From contig NZ_KB849789.1 of NCBI RefSeq assembly GCF_000369045.1, positions 370,586 through 434,585 of the forward strand: DNA of 64,000 nucleotides, in the 5' to 3' direction. Below are positions 1 through 8,750 of this stretch, piece after piece. This DNA is from Acinetobacter pittii ATCC 19004 = CIP 70.29. GTDB lineage: Bacteria; Pseudomonadota; Gammaproteobacteria; Pseudomonadales; Moraxellaceae. Both the position numbers and the translations under genes were made by a program. Numbering within the stretch: position 1 is the stretch's first letter; each line of letters starts with the position of its first letter. The notes under the pieces were generated by a model. That model was not told the DNA's origin. It ran no database searches and was given only the letters and a program-made list of their open reading frames with translations.

Positions 1-895
1 GATGCATGTGATTCCGGGTGGTGCTTCTGCACGTCCATTCGAAACACATCACAATGCTTTGGATATGCCTTTATTCTTACGTATTGCGCCTGAACTTTAT
101 TTGAAGCGTTTAGTTGTGGGTGGTTTTGAGCGTGTGTTTGAAATCAACCGTAACTTCCGTAATGAAGGGGTGTCAACACGTCACAACCCTGAATTCACGA
201 TGATCGAGTTTTATCAGGCATATGCTGATTATAAAGACCTAATGGCATTGACTGAAAATATGCTTGAAAAGTTGGCTTTGGATATTCTAGGTACAACTGA
301 TGTTCCTTACCAAGGTGAAGTATTTAGCTTCAAAGGACCATTCAAGAAAATCTCTATGTTCGATGCGATCTTAGAGAATAATCCGCAGTTCACACCTGAA
401 AATGTAGGTGATCGCGAGTTTCTTGCAAAATTTATTCGTGAAGAGTTGAAAGAAGAGGTTAAGCCAGGTTTTGGTTTAGGTAAGCTTCAAACAATCGTAT
501 TTGAAGAAACTGTTGAAACTAAACTTCGTCAGCCAACATTTATTACTGATTACCCAGCGGAAACTTCTCCATTGGCGCGTCGTAATGATGACAATCCACA
601 CGTTACAGATCGTTTTGAATTCTTCATCGGTGGTCGTGAGTTAGCAAATGGCTTCAGCGAGTTAAATGACCCAATCGATCAAGCTGAGCGTTTCCAAGCG
701 CAAGTTGCTGAAAAAGACGCTGGTGATGATGAAGCAATGCATTACGATGCAGAGTTTGTTGAAGCACTTGAATATGGTTTACCTCCAACAGCAGGTGAAG
801 GTATTGGTATTGACCGTTTGGTTATGTTATTTGCTGACGCACCAAGTATTCGTGATGTAATTTTATTCCCGCATATGCGCCGTAAAGAAGGTTAA
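1..895 (+). CDS. lysS: Lysyl-tRNA synthetase, class II (3' part, 5' end outside window)
   Basis: The last 297 or so codons of a class II lysyl-tRNA synthetase, which charges tRNA-Lys in the cytoplasm. The reading frame is open at the left edge, so the anticodon-binding OB domain and motif 1 lie outside. Visible are motif 2 ([20 protein letters not shown], about fragment residues 45-65) and motif 3 ([12 protein letters not shown], about 268-279), which build the aminoacyl-adenylate site. The protein ends in RRKEG before a TAA stop, as bacterial LysS usually does. A strong terminator follows 14 bases later, so transcription of this unit ends here. The identification is secure. Confidence 0.97.
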   Translation, partial: MHVIPGGASARPFETHHNALDMPLFLRIAPELYLKRLVVGGFERVFEINRNFRNEGVSTRHNPEFTMIEFYQAYADYKDLMALTENMLEKLALDILGTTDVPYQGEVFSFKGPFKKISMFDAILENNPQFTPENVGDREFLAKFIREELKEEVKPGFGLGKLQTIVFEETVETKLRQPTFITDYPAETSPLARRNDDNPHVTDRFEFFIGGRELANGFSELNDPIDQAERFQAQVAEKDAGDDEAMHYDAEFVEALEYGLPPTAGEGIGIDRLVMLFADAPSIRDVILFPHMRRKEG

Positions 896-908
896 TCTTC
901 TAAGATGC

Positions 909-937
909 AAAAAGGCAGTATTTATACTGCCTTTTTT
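909..937 (+). terminator. Rho-independent terminator of lysS
   Basis: Perfect 10-bp stem AAAGGCAGTA/TACTGCCTTT (911-920 with 925-934), a 4-base loop and a run of T. Confidence 0.9.
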
Positions 938-1080
938 ATTACTTTTTATATCTAGAAACTTACCTAATTATACTAATCTTAAGATAGCGTTAAAAAATGT
1001 AATTGCACAGTTTAACAATTGCAAAGTTGTGATAAAAAATTTAAGGTGTTGCTCATAAATAACTTTGAGAATTGGCTGGC

Positions 1081-2535
1081 ATGTTTCTAAGAAAAACACT
1101 TTCAATTGCAATATTGGCAACTGCTTCATCCGCTATTTTTGCACAAGGTTTAGTGCTAAATAATGAAGACTTACGTACCGACTTAAACTGGTTAAATCAA
1201 CAAGGTGTTATCAGTATTAGCACTTCAACTTGGCCGTTAAGTGGTGATGAAATTCAAAGAGCACTTTCTCAAGCAAAAGTGACGCATCCAGCTCAACAAA
1301 AAGTTATTAATTCAGTACTTAATGCGTTAAAAGCAGATAACAATACAGTTAAAGTGGGTGCTTTTGCTGAATCTGATATTAAAAATATTCCACAAGCATT
1401 TGGCGATAACCAAAAATCACAGTACCAAGGTTCATTAGAGTTTAATGCTGGCGGTGAAAACTGGGACGCTAAAATCCGAGTAAATGCAGAAAAAGACCCA
1501 CAAATTGATAATGGTCAAGATGTCAATGTTGAGGGTTCATATGTCGCTGGTAAACTTTGGAATCAATGGGTAGTTGCAGGTCAAATTCCAACATGGTGGG
1601 GACCTGGACATGATGGTAGCTTAATTCGTGGTGATGCAAGTCGACCAGTTTATGGGGTAACTGCACAACGTGCTGTGCAAAATGCTTTTGAGACAAAATG
1701 GTTGTCTTGGATTGGACCTTGGCAATATCAAGCTTTTGCTGGTCAATTAGATGATTATAAAATACATAATGCAAAATTAATTGGGATGCGTTTAACTGCA
1801 CAACCATTTCCTGCTTTAGAACTTGGTGCTTCTAGAGCGATTCAAATTGGTGGAGATGGTCAGCCAAATAGTTTTAAAGCCTATTGGAATGCGATTATCG
1901 GTAAAGATAATGGTTGTACTGAAAGTAGTTGTGTAGGCGAAGATAATGCATCTAATCAGTTAGCAGGTTTTGATGCTCGTTTACAATTACAACCGTTGTT
2001 TAATATCCCAGTCAGTGTTTACGGGCAATATGTAGGGGAAGATGAGGCGGGTGGTTTACCATCTAAAAAAATGTATTTGGCTGGAGCAGATTATTCTTCA
2101 ATAGTTAATAATATGCCTTATCAACTCTATGCTGAATGGGCAGATACACGTACAAATGGTGATGCAAGAGGGATTTCATATAATCACCACCAATATACAG
2201 ATGGCTATTATCAACATGGTTTCTCGTTAGGTCATGCGATGGGTGGTGACGGGCAAATGTATTCGGTGGGTGGCGATATCCGCTTTGATGTCATGAACCG
2301 TTTAAGTGGTCGCGCTATGGTGGTTAAAGTTAACCAATCTAACTTGGCAATCAATAAAGCATTCCCTAAAGATGATGAAATTAAAGCACTTGATTTAACG
2401 TGGACGCATTTCATCAAACCTGATCTTCCATTAAAAATTAATGGATGGGTAAGTGATTCGGATCTTGAGGGTAATGATGCAGGTGCATCTATTGGTGTTG
2501 AAATTCCATTAGAACGTAAAATGTTTGGTTTCTAA
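1081..2535 (+). CDS. Capsule assembly Wzi-family outer-membrane protein
   Basis: A 484-residue exported protein starting MFLRKTLSIAILATASSAIFA, a clear Sec signal peptide. The ATG at 1081 is preferred to an in-frame TTG at 1072. The mature part has many alternating aromatic and polar beta segments (for example WNQWVVAGQIPTWWGPGHDG near residues 160-180) and ends in aromatic FGF, typical of an outer-membrane beta barrel. The WWGPG segment, the spacing and the length fit the Wzi/Caps_assemb_Wzi family, whose E. coli member helps anchor K-type capsule at the cell surface. The gene is not inside a capsule locus: lysS is upstream and cysDN downstream. Own terminator. The family call is fairly sure; the role in capsule attachment is inferred. 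Confidence 0.82.
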   Translation: MFLRKTLSIAILATASSAIFAQGLVLNNEDLRTDLNWLNQQGVISISTSTWPLSGDEIQRALSQAKVTHPAQQKVINSVLNALKADNNTVKVGAFAESDIKNIPQAFGDNQKSQYQGSLEFNAGGENWDAKIRVNAEKDPQIDNGQDVNVEGSYVAGKLWNQWVVAGQIPTWWGPGHDGSLIRGDASRPVYGVTAQRAVQNAFETKWLSWIGPWQYQAFAGQLDDYKIHNAKLIGMRLTAQPFPALELGASRAIQIGGDGQPNSFKAYWNAIIGKDNGCTESSCVGEDNASNQLAGFDARLQLQPLFNIPVSVYGQYVGEDEAGGLPSKKMYLAGADYSSIVNNMPYQLYAEWADTRTNGDARGISYNHHQYTDGYYQHGFSLGHAMGGDGQMYSVGGDIRFDVMNRLSGRAMVVKVNQSNLAINKAFPKDDEIKALDLTWTHFIKPDLPLKINGWVSDSDLEGNDAGASIGVEIPLERKMFGF

Positions 2536-2555
2536 GATTAGATCATGTTTTAGAA

Positions 2556-2584
2556 AAGAGAAGCGATTAATGCTTCTCTTTTTT
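2556..2584 (+). terminator. Terminator of the wzi-like gene
   Basis: Stem AAGAGAAGC/GCTTCTCTT (2556-2564 with 2572-2580), 7-base loop, then a T run. An outer inverted repeat, ATCATGTTTTAG at about 2542-2553 and CTAGAACATGAT at about 2611-2622, flanks it. Confidence 0.85.
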
Positions 2585-2739
2585 ATGGCTTTTAAAGAAA
2601 ACTAAAGACTAGAACATGATTTGCTTAAGTTGGTTACACAAGCTAGGATTACAAAGTTATGCAAGTGAATCAGCATATTACATGTATATGATTAAATCGA
2701 ATATCAATATGAAAAAACAAGCAAAAGGAATCGGTTTTA

Positions 2740-2821
2740 AATCACTATAATGCATAACTAATGCTATAAGCCATATAAAGGCTTGTGGTTGGATTATCTA
2801 TCACGAAAAATTGGAGTTGTT
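2740..2821 (+). promoter_or_regulatory. Probable promoter and leader of the cysDN unit
   Basis: A perfect -10 box TATAAT lies at 2746-2751. No good -35 is seen 16-18 bases upstream, which fits a promoter that needs an activator; CysB-type control is typical for this pathway but is inferred. The leader contains a small hairpin AAGCC/GGCTT (2768-2772 with 2780-2784) and a GGAG ribosome-binding site at 2813-2816 serving the small ORF at 2822. Confidence 0.45.
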
Positions 2822-2920
2822 ATGGCACTCGTTCCTCCACATGGTCTTCTAGGTGGTGGTTTAATACTACTTCTAGATTTTATGGGCAAAATGGATAGAG
2901 AAGGACGTGTTCATGACTGA
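2822..2920 (+). CDS. 32-residue ORF overlapping cysD; resembles an internally deleted ATP sulfurylase (Sat)
   Basis: The ORF has an ATG start, a good GGAG site five bases upstream and a TGA that overlaps the first codons of cysD by eight bases, so translation is probably coupled to cysD. The peptide begins [13 protein letters not shown] and ends [14 protein letters not shown]. From memory, LVPPHG resembles the N terminus of single-chain ATP sulfurylases (Sat), and the end resembles their GFM-x-KAD-x-EGV segment about 60 residues further on. It may therefore be a relic of a sat gene replaced by cysDN, or a leader peptide. That it is translated is likely; the Sat ancestry is a hypothesis. Confidence 0.55.
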   Translation: MALVPPHGLLGGGLILLLDFMGKMDREGRVHD

Positions 2921-3821
2921 ATCAAGACTCACACATCTCAAACAGCTTGAAGCGGAAAGCATTCATATCATCCGTGAAGTTGCTGCAGAATTCGAAAACC
3001 CAGTCATGCTTTACTCAATTGGTAAAGACTCGGCTGTTATGCTTCATCTTGCATTAAAAGCATTTTATCCAGCGAAACTTCCATTCCCATTATTACATGT
3101 AGATACGGGTTGGAAATTTAAAGACATGATCGCGTTTCGCGATAACATGGCAAAAACTCATGGTTTTGATTTAATTGTTCATCAGAATAAAGAAGGCCGT
3201 GAAGCTGGGATCAACCCATTTGATCATGGTAGTTCAAAATATACCGATATTATGAAAACCCAAGCTTTAAAACAGGCTTTGGATAAATATCAATTTGATG
3301 CTGCTTTTGGTGGTGCACGTCGTGATGAAGAAAAATCACGTGCAAAAGAGCGTGTTTACTCATTCCGCGATAGCAAACACCGTTGGGACCCGAAAAACCA
3401 ACGCCCTGAACTTTGGAATCTTTACAATGGTAAAGTGAACAAAGGTGAAAGTATTCGTGTATTCCCTTTATCTAACTGGACTGAGTTGGATATCTGGCAA
3501 TATATCTATTTAGAAAATATTCAAATCGTTCCTCTTTATTTCTCTGCTGTTCGTCCAGTAGTAGAGCGTAGCGGTACGTTAATCATGGTTGATGATGAGC
3601 GTATGCGTCTAAAAGAGGGTGAAGTTCCACAGATGAAGTCTGTACGTTTCCGTACGCTTGGCTGTTACCCGTTAACTGGTGCAGTTGAGTCTGAAGCAGA
3701 TACGTTACCTGAAATTATCCAAGAGATGCTTTTAGCCACGAGTTCTGAGCGTCAAGGTCGTATGATTGACCATGATGAAGCGGGCTCAATGGAAAAGAAA
3801 AAGCAAGAAGGCTATTTCTAA
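2913..3821 (+). CDS. cysD: Sulfate adenylyltransferase subunit 2
   Basis: A 302-residue catalytic subunit of heterodimeric ATP sulfurylase, which with CysN makes adenosine 5'-phosphosulfate from ATP and sulfate in the cytoplasm. The PAPS-reductase-like ATP-pyrophosphatase fold is marked by the PP-motif [13 protein letters not shown] (about residues 35-47), [25 protein letters not shown] and the C-terminal [21 protein letters not shown] region. Its length equals that of E. coli CysD. The ATG at 2913 is chosen over an upstream GTG at 2907 because AGAAGGA sits seven bases in front of it. cysN follows after 30 bases, forming one unit. Confidence 0.97.
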   Translation: MTESRLTHLKQLEAESIHIIREVAAEFENPVMLYSIGKDSAVMLHLALKAFYPAKLPFPLLHVDTGWKFKDMIAFRDNMAKTHGFDLIVHQNKEGREAGINPFDHGSSKYTDIMKTQALKQALDKYQFDAAFGGARRDEEKSRAKERVYSFRDSKHRWDPKNQRPELWNLYNGKVNKGESIRVFPLSNWTELDIWQYIYLENIQIVPLYFSAVRPVVERSGTLIMVDDERMRLKEGEVPQMKSVRFRTLGCYPLTGAVESEADTLPEIIQEMLLATSSERQGRMIDHDEAGSMEKKKQEGYF

Positions 3822-3851
3822 GACAATTTCTAAATTTGTGGAGTTTGAGCA

Positions 3852-5465
3852 ATGTCTCATCAATCAGAATTAATCAGTCAAGATATCTTGGCCTATTTAA
3901 AGCAACATGAACAAAAAGACCTTCTACGCTTTTTGACTTGCGGTAACGTAGACGATGGTAAAAGTACGCTTATTGGACGTTTACTCTACGATTCAAAATT
4001 GATTTATGAAGATCAATTGCAAGCTGTAACGCGAGACAGTAAAAAAGTAGGAACTACGGGTGATGCACCAGACTTGGCGTTACTAGTAGATGGCCTTCAA
4101 GCAGAACGTGAACAAGGTATTACCATTGACGTAGCATACCGTTATTTCTCAACAGAAAAGCGTAAGTTTATTATTGCGGATACTCCAGGGCATGAGCAAT
4201 ATACACGCAACATGGCAACAGGTGCGTCAACTGCGGACTTGGCAATCATCCTGATCGATGCGCGTTATGGTGTACAAACTCAAACTCGTCGCCATACGTT
4301 TATTGCAAGTTTGCTTGGTATTAAAAATATTGTTGTTGCAATCAATAAGATGGACTTGGTTGAATATTCACCTGAGCGTTTCACTGAAATTCAGATTGAA
4401 TATGATGCTTTCGTAAGCCAATTAGGTGATCGTCGTCCAGCCAATATTCAGTTTGTACCAATCTCTGCCTTAAATGGCGATAATGTTGTGAATCCGTCAG
4501 CTCATACGCCGTGGTACAAGGGTCAAACCTTGATGAGCATTCTTGAGTCGGTGGAAATTAGTCGTGAATCAAACAAACACGAATTCCGTTTCCCTGTTCA
4601 GTATGTAAATCGTCCAAACCTTGATTTCCGTGGTTTTGCGGGTACTGTTGCTTTAGGTGAAATCAATGTTGGTGATGAGATTGTTGCACTGCCATCAGGT
4701 AAGCGTTCAACAGTTAAAGAAATCGTTACTTTTGATGGAAACCTTGAGCAGGCTGTAGCGGGTCAAGCGGTTACATTGACCCTGAATGATGAAATTGATA
4801 TTAGCCGTGGTAACGTTTTGGTACGTGCTGGCGAGCAACCGTTAATTTCACGTAGTGTTCGTGCTTCAGTGGTGTGGATGAATGAACATCCGCTCGTGAA
4901 AGGTAAGTTATACAACGTTAAGATTGGTACCCAGACTGTTCCTGCTAAAGTCACTAATATTCACTATCGAGTGAATGTGAATACACTTGAACATACTCAT
5001 GTGGAAGAGCTTGAGTTAAATGCAATTGCAGATGTTGTAGTTGAGTTCGATGCGCCAGTTGTGTTTGATCAATATCAAGATTCTCGTTATACAGGTTCAT
5101 TCATCTTCATTGACCGCTTAAGCAACGTAACTGTTGGTGCAGGTATGGTTGAGGCTGCTGTTGAATGGACTGCACATAGCAATCCTGTAACAGCTGAAGA
5201 TCGTGCTGCACGTTTGGGCCAAAAGCCAGCGGTGATTGGGATTTCTGCACAGTTAATCGAGAAAGCTCAAGTTTTAGAAAGTTTATTAATCCAACAAGGT
5301 GTAGTTGCGATTGCAAAAGCCAACTTAACTGCTGAACAAATTACTTTATTGCGTGAGACAGGTGTTGTGGTTATCACAACTTCTGTGGAAGGTACTGATA
5401 CAGAAGTTACTGCTGAAACCGTTGAAGAGGCAGCTGAAAAAGTTGTGGAATTAGTTCGTCTTTAA
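3852..5465 (+). CDS. cysN: Sulfate adenylyltransferase subunit 1 (GTPase), long C-terminal form
   Basis: A 537-residue GTPase subunit that couples GTP hydrolysis to APS synthesis by CysD. Motifs of the elongation-factor-like G domain are clear: P-loop [15 protein letters not shown] (about residues 31-45), [17 protein letters not shown] (about 110-126) and NKMDLV (about 165-170), followed by two beta-barrel domains ending in [12 protein letters not shown]. coli CysN is about 475 residues. Here some 105 residues follow the VGAGM motif, more than in E. coli, yet there is no second P-loop, so it is not a functional CysNC fusion with APS kinase. The tail ([11 protein letters not shown] onward) could be a shortened, degenerate APS-kinase relic; that is inference. 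A terminator follows. Confidence 0.95.
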   Translation: MSHQSELISQDILAYLKQHEQKDLLRFLTCGNVDDGKSTLIGRLLYDSKLIYEDQLQAVTRDSKKVGTTGDAPDLALLVDGLQAEREQGITIDVAYRYFSTEKRKFIIADTPGHEQYTRNMATGASTADLAIILIDARYGVQTQTRRHTFIASLLGIKNIVVAINKMDLVEYSPERFTEIQIEYDAFVSQLGDRRPANIQFVPISALNGDNVVNPSAHTPWYKGQTLMSILESVEISRESNKHEFRFPVQYVNRPNLDFRGFAGTVALGEINVGDEIVALPSGKRSTVKEIVTFDGNLEQAVAGQAVTLTLNDEIDISRGNVLVRAGEQPLISRSVRASVVWMNEHPLVKGKLYNVKIGTQTVPAKVTNIHYRVNVNTLEHTHVEELELNAIADVVVEFDAPVVFDQYQDSRYTGSFIFIDRLSNVTVGAGMVEAAVEWTAHSNPVTAEDRAARLGQKPAVIGISAQLIEKAQVLESLLIQQGVVAIAKANLTAEQITLLRETGVVVITTSVEGTDTEVTAETVEEAAEKVVELVRL

Positions 5466-5483
5466 TAGACTGAATTGATTTTG

Positions 5484-5511
5484 AAAAAACCCGCGTAAGC
5501 GGGTTTTTTTT
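5484..5511. terminator. Bidirectional terminator between cysN and the DUF2239 gene
   Basis: AAAAAACCCGC/GCGGGTTTTTT stem around a GTAA loop, with T runs in both directions; it serves two convergent genes. Confidence 0.92.
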
Positions 5512-5518
5512 ATTGGGT

Positions 5519-6076
5519 CTAGAAAATACTTTGAGTTTTTAAAATTAAATATTCTCTTACATCTTTGGGGTAGCTCTGAATCATTTTTAAAAATATATCT
5601 CGATCGCCTTGATATAAGGCACGTGTTGCTTCTTCGTAATTTGGCATATTGCCCAACATGGCAGACATAAAACGGTCAATGGCTTGTTTAGCGAGCATAA
5701 TATTACCTTCAGAATTTGGATTATTTAACTCTTTATCAATTAACTTACGAATTACTGCTGATGCACTCGCACTTTGCTGATCTAACCAATCCCAATGTTT
5801 TTTTTGTAAAGTGATTTCACGAGAAATTACTCCGAGTTTAGGTCGTCCAACTTTTTTAATTTCTTCCGGTTCACCATAACGTTGATGAAATTCTTGTTCC
5901 GAACCAGAAAGATCAAGATCAATTTGTTGACCTGTTTGATCATTAAAAATCAGAATATTTTCCGTTGTTTTCGGAAGATCTTTAAGTTTTTTTGCAAGTT
6001 CAATAAGGGAGTCACTTGCAATAAGCGTGCTTCCAGTGAAGGCAGTATAGGTGATTTTAGTATTCATTTTAGCCAT
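5519..6076 (-). CDS. DUF2239 family protein with a ribbon-helix-helix-like segment
   Basis: A 185-residue cytoplasmic protein of unknown function. The N terminus (YTAFTGSTLIASDSLIELAKKL), the ILIFNDQTGQQIDLDLSGSE strand block, the GRPKLGVISREITLQKKHWDWLDQQ segment (about residues 78-102) and the C-terminal FMSAMLGNMPNYEEATRALYQGDRDIF block together match my memory of the DUF2239 family. The central part (basic GRPKLG, a beta strand, then two helices ending AVIRKLIDKEL) looks like a ribbon-helix-helix DNA-binding unit, so a regulatory role is possible. Both ATG 6076 and ATG 6067 are possible starts; neither has a strong ribosome-binding site. A tandem repeat sits directly upstream, a natural place for autoregulation. 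Confidence 0.85.
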   Translation of the reverse strand: MAKMNTKITYTAFTGSTLIASDSLIELAKKLKDLPKTTENILIFNDQTGQQIDLDLSGSEQEFHQRYGEPEEIKKVGRPKLGVISREITLQKKHWDWLDQQSASASAVIRKLIDKELNNPNSEGNIMLAKQAIDRFMSAMLGNMPNYEEATRALYQGDRDIFLKMIQSYPKDVREYLILKTQSIF

Positions 6077-6082
6077 ATATTT

Positions 6083-6116
6083 TTATCAGGGTAAAATAAT
6101 ATTATCAGGGTAAAAT
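6083..6116. repeat. Two tandem 15-bp repeats upstream of the DUF2239 gene, candidate operator
   Basis: Identical copies of TTATCAGGGTAAAAT at 6083-6097 and 6102-6116, a 19-bp period. They begin seven bases in front of the outermost start codon, in or next to the promoter. Their position suggests a regulator binding site, possibly for the DUF2239 protein itself. Confidence 0.55.
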
Positions 6117-6289
6117 TAATTTGGCAAATAATTAAAATTATAACCAAAGAATTATTTGATTTTATGAGTGTAGTCTATGAAGTTAGGACTATAAAAATAT
6201 TCAAGATAATGGGCTATTTAAAAATTTACTCTGCTTTAGTATCGCTTTTATGAGAGAATACGCCTTTAGTTGTATGTATAGAGACTCCT

Positions 6290-6802
6290 ATGTTTGAGCA
6301 ATCTCCTGAATCTTTAAGCGATATCGAAATTTTAGACATTTTACAGTCGATGAAAAAAGATAAGCTAGATACGGAAGCAAATGAGATCATCCGTAACGGG
6401 GGAAAAGCAGGACGTCAGGAAGCACATAAACAGGCTTTAGTGGTACTGAATACAAATTTTGAAGAAAAGTTTGTAGAGGCAGTTACTCTTGCACTAGGTT
6501 TAAATGCAGCTCAAGCTAAAAAAATTCGCTATAAAAAAGATCGAATTCGTATTTTAAAAGCGCGTGGTATTGATTATTTAGCTATTGATGGTGCAGAAAC
6601 AGCGCAAGTTTTGGCACAAATTTCACAAGCGATTGTTCGAGAAGATGCAATAGTTACTCATGACTTACATGACATCTTCCCATTTTGGAAAGAAGGTTGG
6701 CCAATGGTGCAATTTGATAATGCCTATAAAATTTTAGAAGAAGATATTAGCTTGCACTTTCATGCGTTCTTAGACGCCATGATTGAGTATATAAATAAAT
6801 AA
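6290..6802 (+). CDS. Hypothetical cytoplasmic protein, 170 residues
   Basis: Starts MFEQSPESLSDIEILDILQSMKKDKL. I do not recognise a family. It has no signal peptide or membrane segment; it is charged, mostly helical in appearance in the N-terminal two thirds (basic AQAKKIRYKKDRIRILKARG about residues 82-101), with an aromatic C-terminal part (DIFPFWKEGWPMVQFD about 124-139). Its codon use resembles that of its neighbours, and a clean terminator follows seven bases after the stop, so it is a real single-gene unit. The TAGAGAC upstream of the ATG gives a modest ribosome-binding site. Function unknown. Confidence 0.8.
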   Translation: MFEQSPESLSDIEILDILQSMKKDKLDTEANEIIRNGGKAGRQEAHKQALVVLNTNFEEKFVEAVTLALGLNAAQAKKIRYKKDRIRILKARGIDYLAIDGAETAQVLAQISQAIVREDAIVTHDLHDIFPFWKEGWPMVQFDNAYKILEEDISLHFHAFLDAMIEYINK

Positions 6803-6803
6803 A

Positions 6804-6833
6804 AATAAAAGCCCCGTTTGGGGCTTTTATTTT
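6804..6833. terminator. Bidirectional terminator between the hypothetical gene and the CitMHS gene
   Basis: AAAAGCCCC/GGGGCTTTT (6807-6815 with 6820-6828), GTTT loop, A run on one side and T run on the other; it lies between convergent genes. Confidence 0.92.
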
Positions 6834-6844
6834 TAGGGGAATAA

Positions 6845-8182
6845 TTAAAGTGTACTAAAGAGCGGGAAAACGCCAATCACTAATGCGGTGCCCATCAAAA
6901 CCATACATGTTATAAATGCCCATTTAAATGTGAACTTTTGATGATCTGCAAAGTCAACTTTAGCAAGACCGCATAACAAGTAAGTTGATGGAACAAGAGG
7001 CGATAGTAAGTGTACTGGTTGGCCTACAATTGAGGCGCGAGCAATAGCTTCTGGGCTAATACCGTAATGAGAAGCCGCTTCAGCAAGAATTGGTAAAACA
7101 CCATAGAAGAATGCATCATTTGACATAAAGAATGTTAAAGGCATACTGACTAAAGCGGTAATCGGTGCAAGATATGGACCCATGCTTGGAGGAATCATTG
7201 CGACGAATTCTTTAGACATCGCCTCAACCATACCTGTACCAGATAAAATCCCTGTGAAAATACCTGCAGCGAAAATTAAACCTACAACAGCTAAAATACT
7301 ATCTGCATGCATTGCGATACGCTTTTTCTGCATATCAACATCAGGATAGTTAATCAGCATTGCAATACAGAACGCTAGCATGAATAGCACCGACATTGGC
7401 AAAATGCCTTTGATTAATGCAATCATGAGAATAATAGTAAGTACCATATTTACTTTGCGTAAATGTGGACGCGTCGCTTCAGGGTCTTTCGACACGGTAA
7501 TATTATCACCATGATGACTTTCAAGCTCAATCACGCCTAAACGTTTTTGCTCATAGCGGCCATATAAATATGCCAAGAAGAATAACCAACCAATACTAAT
7601 GATCATTGGAAGGATCATTGGTACGAAAATATGACTTGGATCAACTTGTAACGCACTTGCAGCACGAGCAGTAGGACCACCCCATGGCGTTAGGTTCATT
7701 ACACCACTACATAAAAGCATAAGCGCAGTCATGATGAGTGTGTTCATTCCTAAGCGTTGATAAAGTGGCAACATTGCAGCCACACAGATCATATAAGTGG
7801 TTGAGCCATCACCATCTAAAGAAACGAGAGTGGTTAAAAAGACAGTTCCTAGAGTAATTTTTAAAGGATCGCCTTTAACTTTTTTCAAAATCCATTTAAC
7901 CGGTGGGTCGAAAAGACCTGCATCGATCATTAAGGCAAAATACAAAATTGCGAATAAAAGCATTACGCCAGTTGGCGCTAATTTTTTGATGCCATCCAGC
8001 ATCATCTCACTGAGACCTTTAAGTTCAATATGACTTAAACTTTCAAAGTAATGACCTAGGCCCCAAGCAATGAGAGAAAAAATAAACGGGATGAGAATTA
8101 AAGCAATAATAGGGCTTAAACGTTTGGACATGATTAAGTACATGAAGCACAAAATCATGCCAACACCAAGTAATGTCAGCAT
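6845..8182 (-). CDS. CitMHS-family citrate:proton symporter
   Basis: A 445-residue inner-membrane transporter with about 11-12 hydrophobic segments from the first residues (MLTLLGVGMILCFMYLIM). LVSLDGDGSTTYMICVAAMLPLYQRLGM (about residues 115-142), NLTPWGGPTARAASALQVD (about 162-180) and the late FFMSNDAFFYGVLPILAEAA block are hallmark segments of the CitM/CitN family, which takes up citrate complexed with divalent metal ions. The exact substrate and metal cannot be read from sequence. The gene stands alone, convergent with the preceding hypothetical gene, with an AT-rich upstream region of about 560 bp. Confidence 0.92.
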   Translation of the reverse strand: MLTLLGVGMILCFMYLIMSKRLSPIIALILIPFIFSLIAWGLGHYFESLSHIELKGLSEMMLDGIKKLAPTGVMLLFAILYFALMIDAGLFDPPVKWILKKVKGDPLKITLGTVFLTTLVSLDGDGSTTYMICVAAMLPLYQRLGMNTLIMTALMLLCSGVMNLTPWGGPTARAASALQVDPSHIFVPMILPMIISIGWLFFLAYLYGRYEQKRLGVIELESHHGDNITVSKDPEATRPHLRKVNMVLTIILMIALIKGILPMSVLFMLAFCIAMLINYPDVDMQKKRIAMHADSILAVVGLIFAAGIFTGILSGTGMVEAMSKEFVAMIPPSMGPYLAPITALVSMPLTFFMSNDAFFYGVLPILAEAASHYGISPEAIARASIVGQPVHLLSPLVPSTYLLCGLAKVDFADHQKFTFKWAFITCMVLMGTALVIGVFPLFSTL

Positions 8183-8703
8183 ACAATCAATCCTTTGCCT
8201 ATAGTTTTACTGAACAAGTTTATTCAAAACTCTGACCTTGGTTATTCTTATTAATTTTTATTAAAAAGACAAATAATATATTTAGTTTATTTGGTTAATA
8301 TATATTCGTTTGGATGGGTATATTTAGATGAAATACTGAACATATATATTAAGATTATAATGGTTTTATAATAAATGAATACTATTATAAAATAATATAA
8401 AGGTATTATAAAAATAAAAATTATATGGCATTTTTTTTAATTATATATATTTTGATGAGTGAAATGAGAAGAAGAAGCATTTAGGGGCTTACTTTGAGCT
8501 AAGTTACATAAGTTTGTTTGCAATGTAAATGGAGCTTAATCACTTTATAGGCAGTTAAGAGATATAGATTATTTTATTAATTTTCAGTATTTAAGCTTTA
8601 ATAGAGTTACTAAATAAAATAATAATACTTTTAGATTAAAAGAGCAAATTGAATAAATGAATCTAAAATAATTATTACATATATTTAAAAAAGTTATTTA
8701 GTT
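8183..8703. other. Long AT-rich intergenic region upstream of the CitMHS gene
   Basis: About 520 bases without a convincing ORF. Composition is extremely AT-rich with many TATATA-like tracts, giving several possible -10 boxes for the minus-strand transporter gene but none I can single out. No clear RNA hairpin, repeat or operator is seen. Confidence 0.6.
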
Positions 8704-8737
8704 TAAAAAAATACCCCAGCTAAATTGTGGGGCATTT
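8704..8737 (-). terminator. Terminator of the CNNM/CBS gene
   Basis: On the minus strand, ATGCCCCA/TGGGGTAT (one mismatched pair) around a 9-base loop is followed by seven T, 14 bases after the stop codon. Confidence 0.75.
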
Positions 8738-8750
8738 AAATTAATACCGA

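Noticed and set aside
666..860. 64-codon ORF inside lysS
   Set aside because: Same-strand shadow in another frame of a well-conserved synthetase.
2542..2622. Inverted repeat ATCATGTTTTAG / CTAGAACATGAT around the wzi terminator as a small mobile element
   Set aside because: Only 12 bp with a G-T pair, no flanking duplication and no second copy seen in the window.
3852..5465. Bifunctional CysNC with APS kinase
   Set aside because: No second P-loop and the tail is too short for a kinase domain.
8183..8703. Possible hidden gene or RNA in the AT-rich region before the CitMHS gene
   Set aside because: Only very short frames, no stems with T runs and no repeats; composition alone is not evidence.
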